From assembly GCF_000226115.1 (NCBI RefSeq), contig NC_016457.1, forward strand, positions 3,100,001 to 3,164,000: a DNA stretch of 64,000 bases, given 5' to 3'. A program made the position numbers and the translations under genes. Source of the DNA: Thermothielavioides terrestris NRRL 8126 (lineage: Eukaryota; Ascomycota; Sordariomycetes; Sordariales; Chaetomiaceae). Below are positions 35,438 through 46,683 of the stretch, piece by piece (the stretch's first letter is position 1; every line of letters starts with the position of its first letter). Under the pieces are notes generated by a model. The model was not told the DNA's origin. It made no database searches and was given only the letters and a program-made list of their open reading frames with translations.

Positions 35438-37182
35438 ATGGCTTCGGCCAGGACCTCGCCGGATCCCTTGGCCGTGTTGATGTCGTTTCCGGCATGCGCC
35501 GTGAGTCCCCTGAGTGGACTGGTGAATCGAGTCCCGAATTCCGTGGCTGACCTTTCGTGACAGCGTAACTGCATGCTACAAGCCGCCCATCAGGCGGTGG
35601 CGGCCGGCCGTACCCCGTCAAGCGATATCTGCGCTGCGCAGGACCCGGCGACTGCGCAGACGGTCGAGACGTGTATCAGGGTAAACTGCACGGTGAGGGA
35701 ATCGCTGGGTAGGACCCTTTTTGCTTTTCTCTTTCTTTTGTGTCCCGACCGTGGTCATGCGCAGATGTTGCCGGCATGCACCCCCTGAATTGACCGGTGC
35801 GCCAGTTTGCTTACACGAACGTCGTGCATCCGTCCAGCCACACAGAACATCACAATGACCTCGTGCGGCGTCGCTCCCTACATCGACCACACATACATCC
35901 CCGTCCTGGCGGTGTTCCTGGCTCTCGCCGTCGCGGCCGTGTTCCTGCGCTTCTTCAACAAGTTCAAGACGACGGGGAAGTACGGCTGGGATGATTGGTT
36001 TCTGCTGCTGGCCCTGGTATGTACGCCATGGCTACTTATTTCTTCGCTCGTGTCTTGCGGACGGCTGACATCAGGGCGGGTTGGGAGCGCCGCGGGGTGT
36101 CTAGGCTGGGTGTGTTGCATACAGCGCCATCGCATTCGAGGAGACCAATCACGGGCTCGGCACCGACGTGTGGGCTGTTGAGCCCGACGACATCACATAT
36201 CTATTCACCGTAAGCAAACCAGCGAGCCAGTTCAGCCAGCCAAGGAGCCCGTTTCTCGGCTAACCGCGACCCGGCGCGCCTCTCAGGGGTTCTACATCAG
36301 CATGCTGATGTACGCCGCGTCTCGCTTGTTCATCCGGCACTCCATCATCCTCTTCTACCTGCGTATCTTCACCATAGGCAACCCGCGCCCCATCGTCATC
36401 GGCACCATGGTCGTCAACACGGCGCTCTCCGCCGGCGTCGTGCTCTCGGTGGCATTCCAGTGCCAGCCCGTCAGCCTGTTCTGGACCCGCTGGGACCTGC
36501 AGCACGAGGGCCACTGCCTGCCGTCCATGCTCGTGTTCTGGAGCGGCGCGATCGCCACCATGGTCATGGACGTCTGGGTCATCCTGCTGCCGCTTCCCTA
36601 CGTCGCCCGACTGCAGCTCTCGCTGAAGAAGAGGCTGGGCGTCTCCTTCATGCTAGCCATCGGCGTCAGCGTCGTTGCGTTTAGCATCTTGAAGTTCTTG
36701 GCTGTCAACAACATTGACAAGGCGTCGAATCCGACCGGTAAGGTTTGTCTTGGTTACTGGTGATTTACCGGTGTATGTGCACACAATGGGAGAGGAGAGG
36801 CCTGACAACTTCAACAGTAAGCTTCGCTCGCGTCGGGATATGGTCGGCGCTCGAGATCGACCTCGGCGTTCTCTGCACCTGCTTGCCCTCGATGCGCCTG
36901 CTGATCGGCTCTTACTTGACCAAGTGGGGATGGGTCGGGGAGGAGGATTCCGTGCGCAAGGCGCCTCGCATCTCGTTCAGAAACAACCACTCGAGCGGTC
37001 GAACGAGGGCTACCCCAGGATCGACGTTCCAAGGGAGCTGCGACTCGCAGTCGAGGATCCGAATCACCACCACAATACAGCAGAATGCCTCGCCATCTGA
37101 ATCCGAGACCTACCTTCCGCTACACTCGATCGAGCTTGGGACCCACCAACAAGGCGTGGTGAAGGTGCAGGCATGGTCGTGA
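35438..37182 (+). CDS. CFEM-containing Pth11-type seven-transmembrane receptor
   Basis: My model is 435 aa in six exons: 35438-35500, 35564-35708, 35838-36016, 36105-36209, 36287-36737 and 36818-37182. The first three exons rebuild an extracellular CFEM domain with spaced Cys: FPACARNC, SDICAAQ, ETCIRVNCT and QNITMTSCG. The fungal rhodopsin-like domain (PF20684 type) follows, with KYGWDDWFLLLAL, ETNHGLGTDVWAV and MYAASRLFIRHSIILFYLRI, and several hydrophobic helices. The cytoplasmic tail is Ser/Thr-rich. Pth11-type receptors sense surface or host cues in plant-associated fungi and are also abundant in saprobes. No signal peptide precedes CFEM in this model, so a 5' exon may be missing. Confidence 0.82.
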
Positions 37183-37621
37183 ACGGAGGAGGGTTTAAAC
37201 ATCCAGAATATTTGAATTGATCCTCTACTGTACGAGGCTCCGCGCCGCGGAAGGTCCTGGGGCCCGCATCTAGCGGTTCCCTAGGTGCAGCTTCTGCTAC
37301 ACCGTTGCTTTCTTGCATAAAGAGCCCGAAGCAAACAGCCAGGTATACCAGCCGGTAACCCTCATTCCCAGGCCAAGGCCAGGTTCAGGTCACTGGTCCA
37401 AGGGGAGTCCGCTTGGGAAAGATATCATCGTGAGATAAGTTCTAGAGGAGATACCCATTTAGCATAGCATTGATCTGCAGCATTAGAGGCGGCATCCTGG
37501 CTGGGGAGGAAAATGATCGGAGACCGATCGACGGCCGTCCGGCCCGGCATGACGCGCCTCAACCGGGAGCGTTGCTTTGATTGCGCTTCACTGAGGAAAT
37601 GATGCCACGTTGTGGGCTGTG
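37183..37621. other. Convergent intergenic spacer
   Basis: Lies between the 3' ends of the receptor and the FungN-like gene. No gene is seen. Confidence 0.55.
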
Positions 37622-39043
37622 TTAGGGCGACACGCCTCCCCTTCTCCGCCATCGCCGCGCTTTTTCCTCCAAGAATGGCTGCCCAAGGATCAGCTTAACC
37701 GCGGCGTTCTCACAAACGTAGCAAACGATGCTGAGCGGCGGAAACCGTCCGTCTGCCTGAGGGCCGGCGTTCCACTGGAGCGTCGCCGTCCCCACGCTTT
37801 TCCCAGGGCGGCGGGTCCCGAAATCGAAATAGACCGTCTCGAGCATTGACTCGGGCTCTCGTACGTCCAAGTCGAGCCGCCTGGCCTCCGCCAGCGAGAC
37901 AATGTTCGCTTCCAGCGTCGGGGCCAAGAACGCAGTGGTATAGCGCAACGAGCCCTGCTCTGTCCCGACGTACCCGTCGATGCTTCCAGTCACATCCTCG
38001 TCCCTGAACCGCAGCGTCTTGACTGATGGTTGAGCCTCAGCAGGTTGGTCCGCCGCCGCGGATCGATTAGGCGACAATCGCGACTGCCGCGGAGGGACCC
38101 GTCGAAGCGGTCGGACGGGACCCGGTATGGGGTTAACGGCCGACGCCGGGCGCGAAGACGACGAGGTCGGGATTGTTACCGTCATGCTGCGGCTTGGCTG
38201 CTGCCCCCTCGTGCCATCTGGTCGATTAGACGGCCCTTGGGGAGAATTGAGAGTCCGTTGGGAACCCGAAGATGAGGACTGCACGGAGTCGGGAACCCTA
38301 CCGTGCTTGTACATGCTCCTTCCCAGCTCCAGCAACGGGTCTGGCTTCTCCAGATCAAGTGAAAAAGAGCTATATAGCCCGAGACCCTCGCGACCATATT
38401 CACTCGGCAGCTGAGCACGCAGCCGCTCTATTGTCTTCAAATGGCGCCGGATCCGACGCCGCAGCCACCGACTGTATGCAATCCAAGAATGAGTGACGGA
38501 GTCATGTCAGGATGGAGCGCAACAGCCTGGGTAAACTCACACTTCATCTTTGTTGCTGAGAACGCTATCTGCCAAATTCATTACGTCTTCGAGCTGGGCG
38601 ATGTCGACGAGTAGGCTCAGCGTGCTTTTAACACTCTCCATTTCGGGAGAGAGCTGCATGATTGAAGATCGTCTGAGAAGCCACTTGATGCTCGCCAGCA
38701 CCACTGAGCGGCTCTCCAGGCCCATCACCTGGTCCTGGGTGGCTCGGAGACGCCGCTGGACAATGTTCGCCTCAGTTCCGATAATATCGAGAATATTTTG
38801 GCGTCTTATGTATGTCACCACGGATGATTCTTGGTTGCGGTGGAGGTGTCGAGACAAGATAAGCTGGGCGAGCTCAACCGCATCTGAAAAGGCCTCGACT
38901 TGATTAGCGAAGCGTTCCACTTCAAAGCCGGCGGCTCCAGCATGGCGAGCAAATTGAGATAAGGTATCAGCGAAGCGCCACCCGGCCTTGGCGAGCTCGA
39001 AGATAGCTGCTATCCCGCCTGCAACGGCCAAGACCTCGGCCAT
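37622..39043 (-). CDS. FungN/Helo-like N-domain protein with degenerate retropepsin-like tail
   Basis: Exons 39043-38541 and 38471-37622 give 450 aa; the intron runs GTGAGT to ATACAG. Residues 1-190 are helical and match the fungal N-terminal domain found on STAND/NLR-like proteins: MAEVLAVAGGIAAIFELAKA, FADTLSQFARHAG, and a helix-breaking VLASIKWLLRR. A disordered Ser/Pro/Arg linker follows. The C-terminal 130 residues resemble a retropepsin-like beta fold. AFLAPTLEANIVSLAEA aligns by eye with the DTGS...NVIS segment of aspartic proteases, and LILGQPFLEEK with the closing VLGxPFL motif. The catalytic Asp-Thr-Gly is replaced by Ala-Pro-Thr, so it is probably not a protease. There is no NACHT or NB-ARC domain between. 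The function is unknown; a signalling or incompatibility-type role is inference from the N domain only. Confidence 0.7.
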
Positions 39044-39828
39044 TGTCCTTGTTCGATCTCCAGGATGCGTGCTGAAGTGCCCGACGGCTGGTTGAGTGTC
39101 AACAGTGGACGCGACAGACGGCCATGAGATGGATTCTCACAGATTCCCGTCCAAATATTACCTACCCAGCCTGCCCTACCCCTCATCATTGCGCCAGACG
39201 CCAACGAACGCACTGCCATTCTGGAACGACTGGTCAACCCACAGCCTTGCTGCAAGGTGTGGTTGCACAGACGCGGCTCTCTCGCAGGCTTCGCGCCATT
39301 ACGAAGAACTAGTGAATATCTCAGTGCTCCGTATTGGCCCGGGCTATGGTGCTGCTGCTGCGAGATGCCTGCCAACGACCAGGCAGACTGCGTGGCATCT
39401 GGCTGCTGGCCCAAGCCGGATGCACCATTCCCCGCAGAAGCATAGCCACTGGGCGATCATTGCCACTGCCACACACCCTGCAGTATTCCCTGAGAGTGAG
39501 GCGAGTTGCATAGGTGTATGGATGGGCTTGCTAGTTGGTTAGTATCTGGTGTCAAGTTGGCCAGTAATAATGGAGAGTTTTGCGAAGTCTATGAGCAGTG
39601 GTACATGTAAGCTTGGAATATGTCAGCACATGCGACTACGCGTGCCAAGGCAGATTAGACCCAGCCTTGTATTGAGGTCACTCTTTAGGGGTAATTGCGC
39701 CTGTACAATTACCAGCTCCGACTTCTCTTCAGCACCGTCTGCGTCGGCGCCGAGCGCTCTTCTCATTTACAAGACTCGGCTGTCTTGCAATTTGCATCGG
39801 GCTCTGAAACAATCGGGAATAGGAAGCG

Positions 39829-40030
39829 AAGAGAAGAGAAGAGAAGAGAAGAGAAGAGAAGAGAAGAGAAGAGAAGAGAAGAGAAGAGAAGAGAAGAGAA
39901 GAGAAGAGAAAAGAAAAGAAAAGAAAAGAAAAGAAAAGAAAAAGAAAAGAAAAGAAAAGAAAAGAAAAGAAAAGAAAAGAAAAGAAAAGAAAAGAAAAGA
40001 AAAGAAAAGAAAAGAAAAGAAAAGAAAAAA
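39829..40030. repeat. Pentanucleotide purine microsatellite, about 200 bp
   Basis: A tract of (GAGAA)n for about 80 bp changes to (GAAAA)n for about 120 bp, with one extra A near 39941. Every base is purine on the plus strand. The two halves differ by a single G/A position, consistent with one founder unit spreading after a transition. Confidence 0.95.
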
Positions 40031-40263
40031 GTGACCCGATAGATCCCAACTCTAGGTGATGGCATGTGCCAAGTGGCGTCCTCTACATAACTACCTACCT
40101 ACCTTAACAATAGGTCTTGGACCCGCATTATCTACCATATGAAAACGGTGGGTGGGATGTGGGTTGTTTTTCCTAAGGTGTGGTGGCCCAGCCGGGCGTA
40201 GCTAAATACCTGGTGCCCCACCAATATGCTCCTTCCTACCAGTGGTCCATCCTTCCTTCTACA

Positions 40264-40625
40264 CATAGCGCGCCACGGGGGGTTGTCGACATGGTCTCCA
40301 CTACCTTCTTGGAGCACGAATTGGATCACAGAGTCGTAGGAGAATGTTCAAATTTTTCAAGACCATCGCTACGAAAGTCGCCTAGACGAAATTCTCCTAG
40401 ATCTTAAAGCACAATGTAAGTGAGAGAACATCCCTCAGTGTAAGAGAACATCTTTAAGAGAAGGGACCATTTTCAGGAAGAAATATTTTCGGTTGAAGGT
40501 TATCTCTGGAAGGAGAGTTGAACGTACGTTCTTCTCCCAAGGGAAATATTTCGGTCTGTCGGACTGTCCCTGACCAAGGAGATAGGCGCCATGACCATTT
40601 CGGCAACCCCCCGTGGCGCGCTATG
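40264..40625. repeat. 22-bp inverted repeat with about 318-bp spacer
   Basis: Positions 40604-40625 (CAACCCCCCGTGGCGCGCTA plus TG) are the exact complement of 40264-40285. Weaker similarity continues on both sides of each arm. Sixteen bases of the right arm and its flank (40613-40628) recur at 3202-3217. It could be a worn MITE or a fragment of a dispersed repeat. No target-site duplication was found. Confidence 0.6.
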
Positions 40626-41126
40626 GTACCTCTGCCAACCACCAAACCAGGGGCACGAGAGTTGCACCGTTCGCTGATCACTAAACCCAGGTTGCGGCAG
40701 GTACGCCCTCGCTGCCTGCCACACCAGCGTGCTACGTCTGCGGGCCAGAGTGTCAACGGAGCTGGAACGTGATTAGAACAAGATCAACATTCTTCTATCA
40801 ATGCATGTCGTAGTCCAGCCCGCAGAGATGATAGCAATACGTCTAACGGGAGTTGAGACCTGTTCTATCTGTCAGAATCTATCAGACCCGACAAACCGAA
40901 TTACACTGGATAGAAGCCAACCTACCCAACCATCCACCTGAGCTTTCCGGAGCCCGCTCTTGATGGAAAGCCATCCCATAACCCAATGTATGCCCTCGAG
41001 CTATTGCACACGTAAGAACTCCGAGGACATGTCTAACGCAAAAGAAAGCCCCCCTCAGCGTACAAAACAGAGATCTACCCCAAATCCACCAGCCCACGAG
41101 ACACACCTAGAGGTACAGAAACCAAA

Positions 41127-43007
41127 TCACCGCCTCGGCCTCTTACGGCTAGGTTCCTCGCCCTCCTTCGCGCCCTCCTCGCCTCCCGCCTTCTGGTCCC
41201 GCCGGCTGCTGCCCTTCCCCCTATTACCGCCGCCGACGCTTCCCCCAGCCGACGACTCAGCCGGCGCCGACCCGGGCACAGACGCCGCCTTGGAGCCGGG
41301 CTTTGACCCCGACGCGGAAGTGGTCACCAGCCCGTGGCCCTGCAAGACCAGGCCGGGCACGCCCCTGAGGCCCATCTTGGCGACCACCACGGGGTTCAGC
41401 TCGGGGATGGCGGGGCAGCCGAAGGCGCGGGCGAAGCGGTTGGCGAGGTCGACGACGCGCGCCCGGTCGAGCCCGTAGCGCTTCATCATGCTCTTGATGA
41501 AGCCCAGGTTGCCGGTGTAGGCCTGCTCCTTGGTCTCGAGGGGCACCTTGGCCAGGGCGGACTGGATGATGTCCCGGGACGGGTAGAGGGATGCTTTGGG
41601 GTGCGTGCTGGATCGGAGCGCGGGTTAGTAAATTACCTAGTTCAGGCTGGGTTGAGGGTTGAGGTGGCGTGTGGAGGAGGGAACTTACAAGGGCCCCTCG
41701 TTCTTGATCGGAAACTCCGGGTGCTTCTCGACAAACCACATCTCCTCGGGCGCGAGGATCATGACGGCGCGGCCGAGCTTGCCAGCGCGGCCGGTGCGGC
41801 CGACGCGGTGCACATACTGGTTCTTTTCGCCGGGCACGCCAATCTGCACCACCAGGCTGATGTCCGGGAAGTCCATGCCGCGGCCGACCACGTCGGAGGC
41901 GAACATCAGGCCGCGGTCGGTCGCCTTGAACTCGTCGACAGTGCGCGTGCGCTGCGTCTGCGACATGCGCGAGTGCATCTGGAAGACGGGCAGCTTCGGC
42001 GGCGCCGCGCCGCCCGTGTGGCCGAAGACGTGGTAGAGCAGGCCGGCGTGGCGCGCCGTCGGGCAGAAGACGATGGCCTTGAGCGCCGGGTTGTCGGCCC
42101 TGGCGCACGACAGCACCGAGTGCAGCGTCGGCAGCACGTCGTCGACTGAGCCGACCGGGTAGACCGACTGCGGGACCGTCTCGACGGTCGGCACCTCGTT
42201 CTTGTCGATGGTCGAGATGCGCGCGTGGTCCTTGGCCAGCACCATCGGCAGCATCTTCTCGATCTCGGGCGGCACCGTCGCGCTGAAGCACATGCCCTGC
42301 CACTGCGCCTCCGCCTTGGGTGGGAGTTGCTCCAGGATCTCATACAGGGCGGGCGCGAAGCCCGCGTCGAGCATGCGGTCGGCTTCATCGAGCACGACGC
42401 AGCGGACCTTGCTCAGCCGGTCGCGGGCCGCCTCTTCGGAGAGGTAGTCGATCAGGCGCCCGGGAGTAGCCACGAGGATGGCGGGCTTGCCATTGAGGAA
42501 TCTGGCCAGGTGCGACTTTCTGCTGCTGCCGCCGACAGCGATGTGGCACTCCAGCGGGGGCTCGCAGGCCGCTGTCAGCTTGTTGCACTCATCGACGATC
42601 TGCTGGGCCAGCTCGCGCGTGGGGGCGAGCACCAGCAGGGCGACAAACGAGCGGTCCAGGTCGCTGGCGCTGAGCAGGTTCTGCAGCGCCGGCAGCAGGA
42701 AGGCGATGGTCTTGCCGGTGCCCGTCTTGGCCTGCACCAGGCAGTCCTGGGTGAAGCTGGGCAGCTGCAGCACTTTTTCCTGCACCGGCGTTGAGTGCGT
42801 GAGCCCCATGGTGCTGAGCGCCTGCAGCAGCTGTGGCTTCAAGCGGCCAGCCCATTGCGCAAACGGTGCGCGGCCGCTATCGTCGGCTGCCATGGTTGCG
42901 AGTGTGCGGGTGAGGGTGGGAACGAGAAGGGGCCCCGAGAGATTGCGTGCGCAGCTCGGCAAGGCGATTGGCCTCCGAGATAGACCAGCCAAAAACCGCA
43001 TAGCCAT
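41127..43007 (-). CDS. mss116: Mitochondrial DEAD-box RNA helicase, MSS116 type
   Basis: Exons 43007-41689 and 41607-41127 give 599 aa; the intron begins GTAAGT. The N terminus (MAMRFLAGLSRRPIALPSCA) is Arg/Ser/Leu-rich without acidic residues, fitting a mitochondrial presequence. Superfamily 2 motifs are complete: Q motif GLTHSTPVQEKVL, I AKTGTGKT, Ia PTRELA, GGSSRKS, Ib TPGR, II DEAD, III SAT, then motifs in VFCPTARHAG, DVVGRGMDFPD and HRVGRTGRAG. The C-terminal extension with YTGNLGFIKSMMKRYGL and MGLRGVPGL followed by a basic tail is typical of fungal Mss116, which helps splicing and folding of mitochondrial RNAs. The final Gly/Ser/Lys/Arg-rich tail probably binds RNA. Confidence 0.92.
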
Positions 43008-43755
43008 GTGGAAGATGGGCGCGAGAACACGTCGGCAAGTGCAGCAGAGCTGACGGCGCACCTTTACCACAGTAGAATGGCTGCCCTGTGGTAGTATGCC
43101 CGTTTATTGTCCCAGCTGGGAAGGAACAAAGAGGCGACTGAAACTTTCTCTTGAAACTTCCGATATTTGCCTGACCAGGGGCCCTGGGCCACTGCCCCAT
43201 TGGCCCTGTAACGAAGCTAAATATCACTTGTGGGGCGGGGCTTGGCATGCGGAGAGAGCCGTTTAGGGGCAACCTCTCTTTGCCTCCTCTCGCCAGCAAG
43301 GAACGACAAAGTCGGGTGGCAGAAGCATTGTTGTTCGAGGCTCTTGGCATCTCGATCAATAACACTGCTGTTTGCACTCCCTTTCTTTTCTTCCTTTCTT
43401 TTTTCTTTTTTTTTTTTTTTCCACCAAAGCCAACCCGATTCGATCTTGGACCCTCGGCCCACACAGCCATCAATCACCTGGAAATCCTCAAAGGCTGGTG
43501 TAAATTGGTAGATCTCATGAGCTAAGCTAGGTAGCTAGCCAGTTACCCTCAAGCCCATATCATCCAGCCAGACCGCCTCATCTCCGTCTCGAATGAATGT
43601 CCCGGTGTCAGATGACAACGAAACCATTGAGATAGTCGCGTGTCCTGCGAGAGCTCGAGGATTCATACCAAAGTAGAGGGAAAGATGAAAAGAAAAATAC
43701 AAAGAAAGAAAGAAACAAGATGGCAGTTGACCTCAGCACTGGCGGGCCTTCCTAC
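43008..43755. other. Intergenic spacer between helicase and OPT genes
   Basis: Contains a T-rich pyrimidine tract at about 43376-43421 and the helicase promoter. No gene is seen. Confidence 0.55.
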
Positions 43756-46683
43756 CTAGTGGAATTCACCAATTCTCGGGCCAAAGTACTCGCCGTCGGC
43801 CAGCACCTTGAGCACGCAGTCGCCTCGGCCGTCACAGCCGTCGTTGTTGACCGAGTTGCCCCACCAATCCAGCTCGATGTCCGAGATCTGCAGCGCGAAG
43901 AAGATGATGACGGCGCTGATCGCGATGCCGCACGAAAACGCTGCCGAGGTGACAAAGTTGTACTTTCCATCCACAGTCAGTCTCACTCTCATTCCTTTTA
44001 TTCAGGTTTTTGGCGAACCGAAGCGGGGAACGGCGAGCAACATACCTTGGACCACAGCCCCAAGAACCGTTTCTTCACATAAAGCCACGAGAAGGCGGCC
44101 ACGGGCACCGCTGGCCATATGTAAATGAGGTTGTACGGGGACCACGACAGCGCGCCATTGACCATGACGACCGGATGCGCATTCCGGATGACGGCGTTCT
44201 TGGGCCACTTGCGGCTGAGCAGATAGAACAGAACGACGAGAGCGACTCCCAGGGGGAAGCCGATCAGCGTGATGGCGTATGGCCCGCCGACGCCCCACAT
44301 CTTGCGTGGACCAACGGTACCCCAGAACACGGCCGCGGTGAAGAAGGTGTTGGCACCCGGGCAGGTAAACCGGAAAGGCGCGTGCTTCGTGCATATGTCC
44401 TTGATGTGCGTTTGGTACTGGAGGATGCCCATGCAGACGAACGTCGAGACGAGAGTAGGCACCATCTGCGCCCAGAATGTGAACCGTGGCGGAATCTTGA
44501 GGTAGTGGGCCAACTTCAGGTCGTTGGAGAAAGCGACCGCATGGGCGCACGTTACGTAGCCGTACGACTTGAAGAAGCACATTTCGATCGCGTTGCCCTC
44601 GGCCCACACTCCTCCGATGAACTCGGCCAGCACGTTGAGGGTAACCTCGACGCCCGTCATAGCCTTGATGATGCCGACCGGAACGACGAAGATGAGGCAC
44701 AGCACGATGCCGTAGATCACCACCCAAGGCGTAGAGTTTGTCGGATACACCCCGACGCCAATCATGCCGAGGGCAAGGGCGATGGCCAGGCACACCGTGT
44801 ACCACCACTCGGGCACTTCCGGATAGGCGCGCATCAGGCGGTTGTGGACGTCGAGCATGTTCACATCGTCCTCGACTTCTGCCTCCGCGCTCGAGCTGCC
44901 CCTCAGCTGGCGGGCCCGCGCCCACCACGACCTAACGTTTCTCGCGACATCGCGGAAACCGAGCATAATCTCATGGCGATGGTAGAGCATGGCGTACGTG
45001 ATCGTCGACGTGTACACGGCGAAAAAGAAGAGGTATACGACGAGGTTGCCGGCAGCCAAGAATGGAGGCGAATAGGCAGCATACTTTTCGGCGTCGAATA
45101 TTCCCCTCTCGTCGACAACAGCGCTGACGTTGTACGGATTGCCGAAGTGGTCGAACGGCAAGTTGGAGTTGATAGGGAGGTAGCCCGTATTGAACGCATT
45201 GCTGTAGTAAATGGCGATGATGACGAAGCCGGCAACCAAGGCGCCCAGGAAGTAGTTGAAAGTGGAGAAAAATGGCACCATCAAGGGGTCGACCATGAAC
45301 GTCACAACGTTCCAATCAAACGTCGGGAACGGGTTGAAGCCGAGGCCGGAGGTGCCTCCAGTGATGTTGGCGAGGTCTGCGTTCTCGGGCGCGATCCAGG
45401 TCATCCAGCTGAAGAGACTCAAGGCGCCAAAGATGTAATTGGGAAACCAAAAGTAAACGAACATAAGCCCGAAGGCCCATGTGAAGTACTTCAGGCGGGA
45501 CATCTTCCAGATGGACCTGAAGGGGCCAACGACTGTTGCCGCCTCTGTGGACGTGTCATGGAACGCCGTGTTGAGGGCGATGGTGACCAGCGAAGAGGGC
45601 CACACGCAGTAGGCCGGATACACCAGGAAGCGGCGGCAAATACCGGCAAGGCCGTAACCGATGAAGTTGGTCGACAGGGCGATCAGAAGCTGGTAGCCGA
45701 CGCTCATGGCCCATGGCTGGTTGAAGTACTTGGGCAGTACTTGGATCCAGACGACGTAGTTGGTGTACGGCGTGCTCTTGGCCACGTTGGCCATGATGGT
45801 GATGAGCATGTGCTCCTTCTTGTTGAAGGGACCAGGGTTCAGGCTGTGGCGGACGCCAAACAGGGTGAAGCCCACATCGGGCAGCACGCGCTCCATGAAT
45901 TTGCCAAGCGGGTAAGCGAGCAGCTGCGGGACCGCCGCGATGACATAGATGCTGGGCATGCGCACGTCGAAGAAGGCGTTGATGAAGGAAATGCAGCAGG
46001 AAAAGAATATGCCAATTGCCCAAGCTCGGATGGTGGACACAGGCATCGACGGATCGTCGTGGTTGTCGACAACAGAGCGCACCTCGGCGTAGGGCGAATT
46101 GTTGGTGATGAGAGCTGCCTGGATCTTCATCTCTTCGATGAGCTGCTCATGCTTCTCGGGATTGCTGAAGACCTCCTCATTGCCTGGCATTCATTGTTTA
46201 GTGGCTAGCATCGTAGCCAGAAGTTGGAGCGGGAAGCCACGAACCAAGAAAATCCTCAATCATCTCGATGGTATGGCCGGGGAAATTGGGATCACGAGAG
46301 TGCTGCTTGTGAACCTGTGCCATCAACTGAACGATTGTGAGTGGTGGTGAACACTTGATATGGGGCTAACTGGGTCGCTGCCACGTACACGCCTGGTGTC
46401 GTCAAGCGTAAACCTCGCCGCTGTCGCCTTCGCCTCGATCAAGTCGCTCTCGGTCACGGCGAGCGCCTGGCCGACCTCGCGCAGTTCGGAAGGCAGGTCC
46501 TCGCCCGAAAATGGGGCCGACGTCTAGAATGTTCGACGTAAGTCAGCTATGGCACGTTCAAGTGGAATCGACGTTTGATGCGACGCGACATCATACCGCA
46601 TGATCGGCCTGGCCATTGTCGACAGCGCCGGCGGTGAACGACGCCGGCGCTTTAACCTCAGGCTTCTCGCTTACGCTTGACAT
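43756..46683 (-). CDS. OPT-family oligopeptide transporter
   Basis: Five exons (46683-46597, 46523-46389, 46326-46245, 46183-44046, 43962-43756) give 882 aa. The first three short exons encode the soluble N terminus (MSSVSEKPEVKAP, then GEDLPSELREVG and MAQVHKQHSRDPNFPGHTIE). The main exon carries about a dozen hydrophobic helices with the OPT hallmarks HSLNPGPFNKKEH and LKIPPRFTFWAQ. The last exon completes the protein after LWSK with YNFVTSAAFSCGIAISAVII and an extracellular-type Cys pair (DGCDGRGDC). OPT proteins are proton-coupled importers of small peptides or glutathione-type compounds at the plasma membrane. The length fits the family. Confidence 0.93.

Larger units (their letters stand above)
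39044..41126. other. Gene-poor stretch with microsatellite and inverted repeat
   Basis: No supported gene in about 2.1 kb. The long Lys/Glu/Arg ORFs here are translations of the pentanucleotide repeat. An inverted-repeat locus lies at 40264-40625. Confidence 0.6.

Noticed and set aside
39549..40065. Lys/Glu/Arg-rich and Phe/Leu/Ser-rich ORFs of 100-161 codons on both strands
   Set aside because: They are translations of the GAGAA/GAAAA microsatellite in different frames.
44010..46208. 732-codon plus-strand ORF
   Set aside because: It is the antisense shadow of the OPT transporter exon; the minus-strand frame has the OPT motifs.
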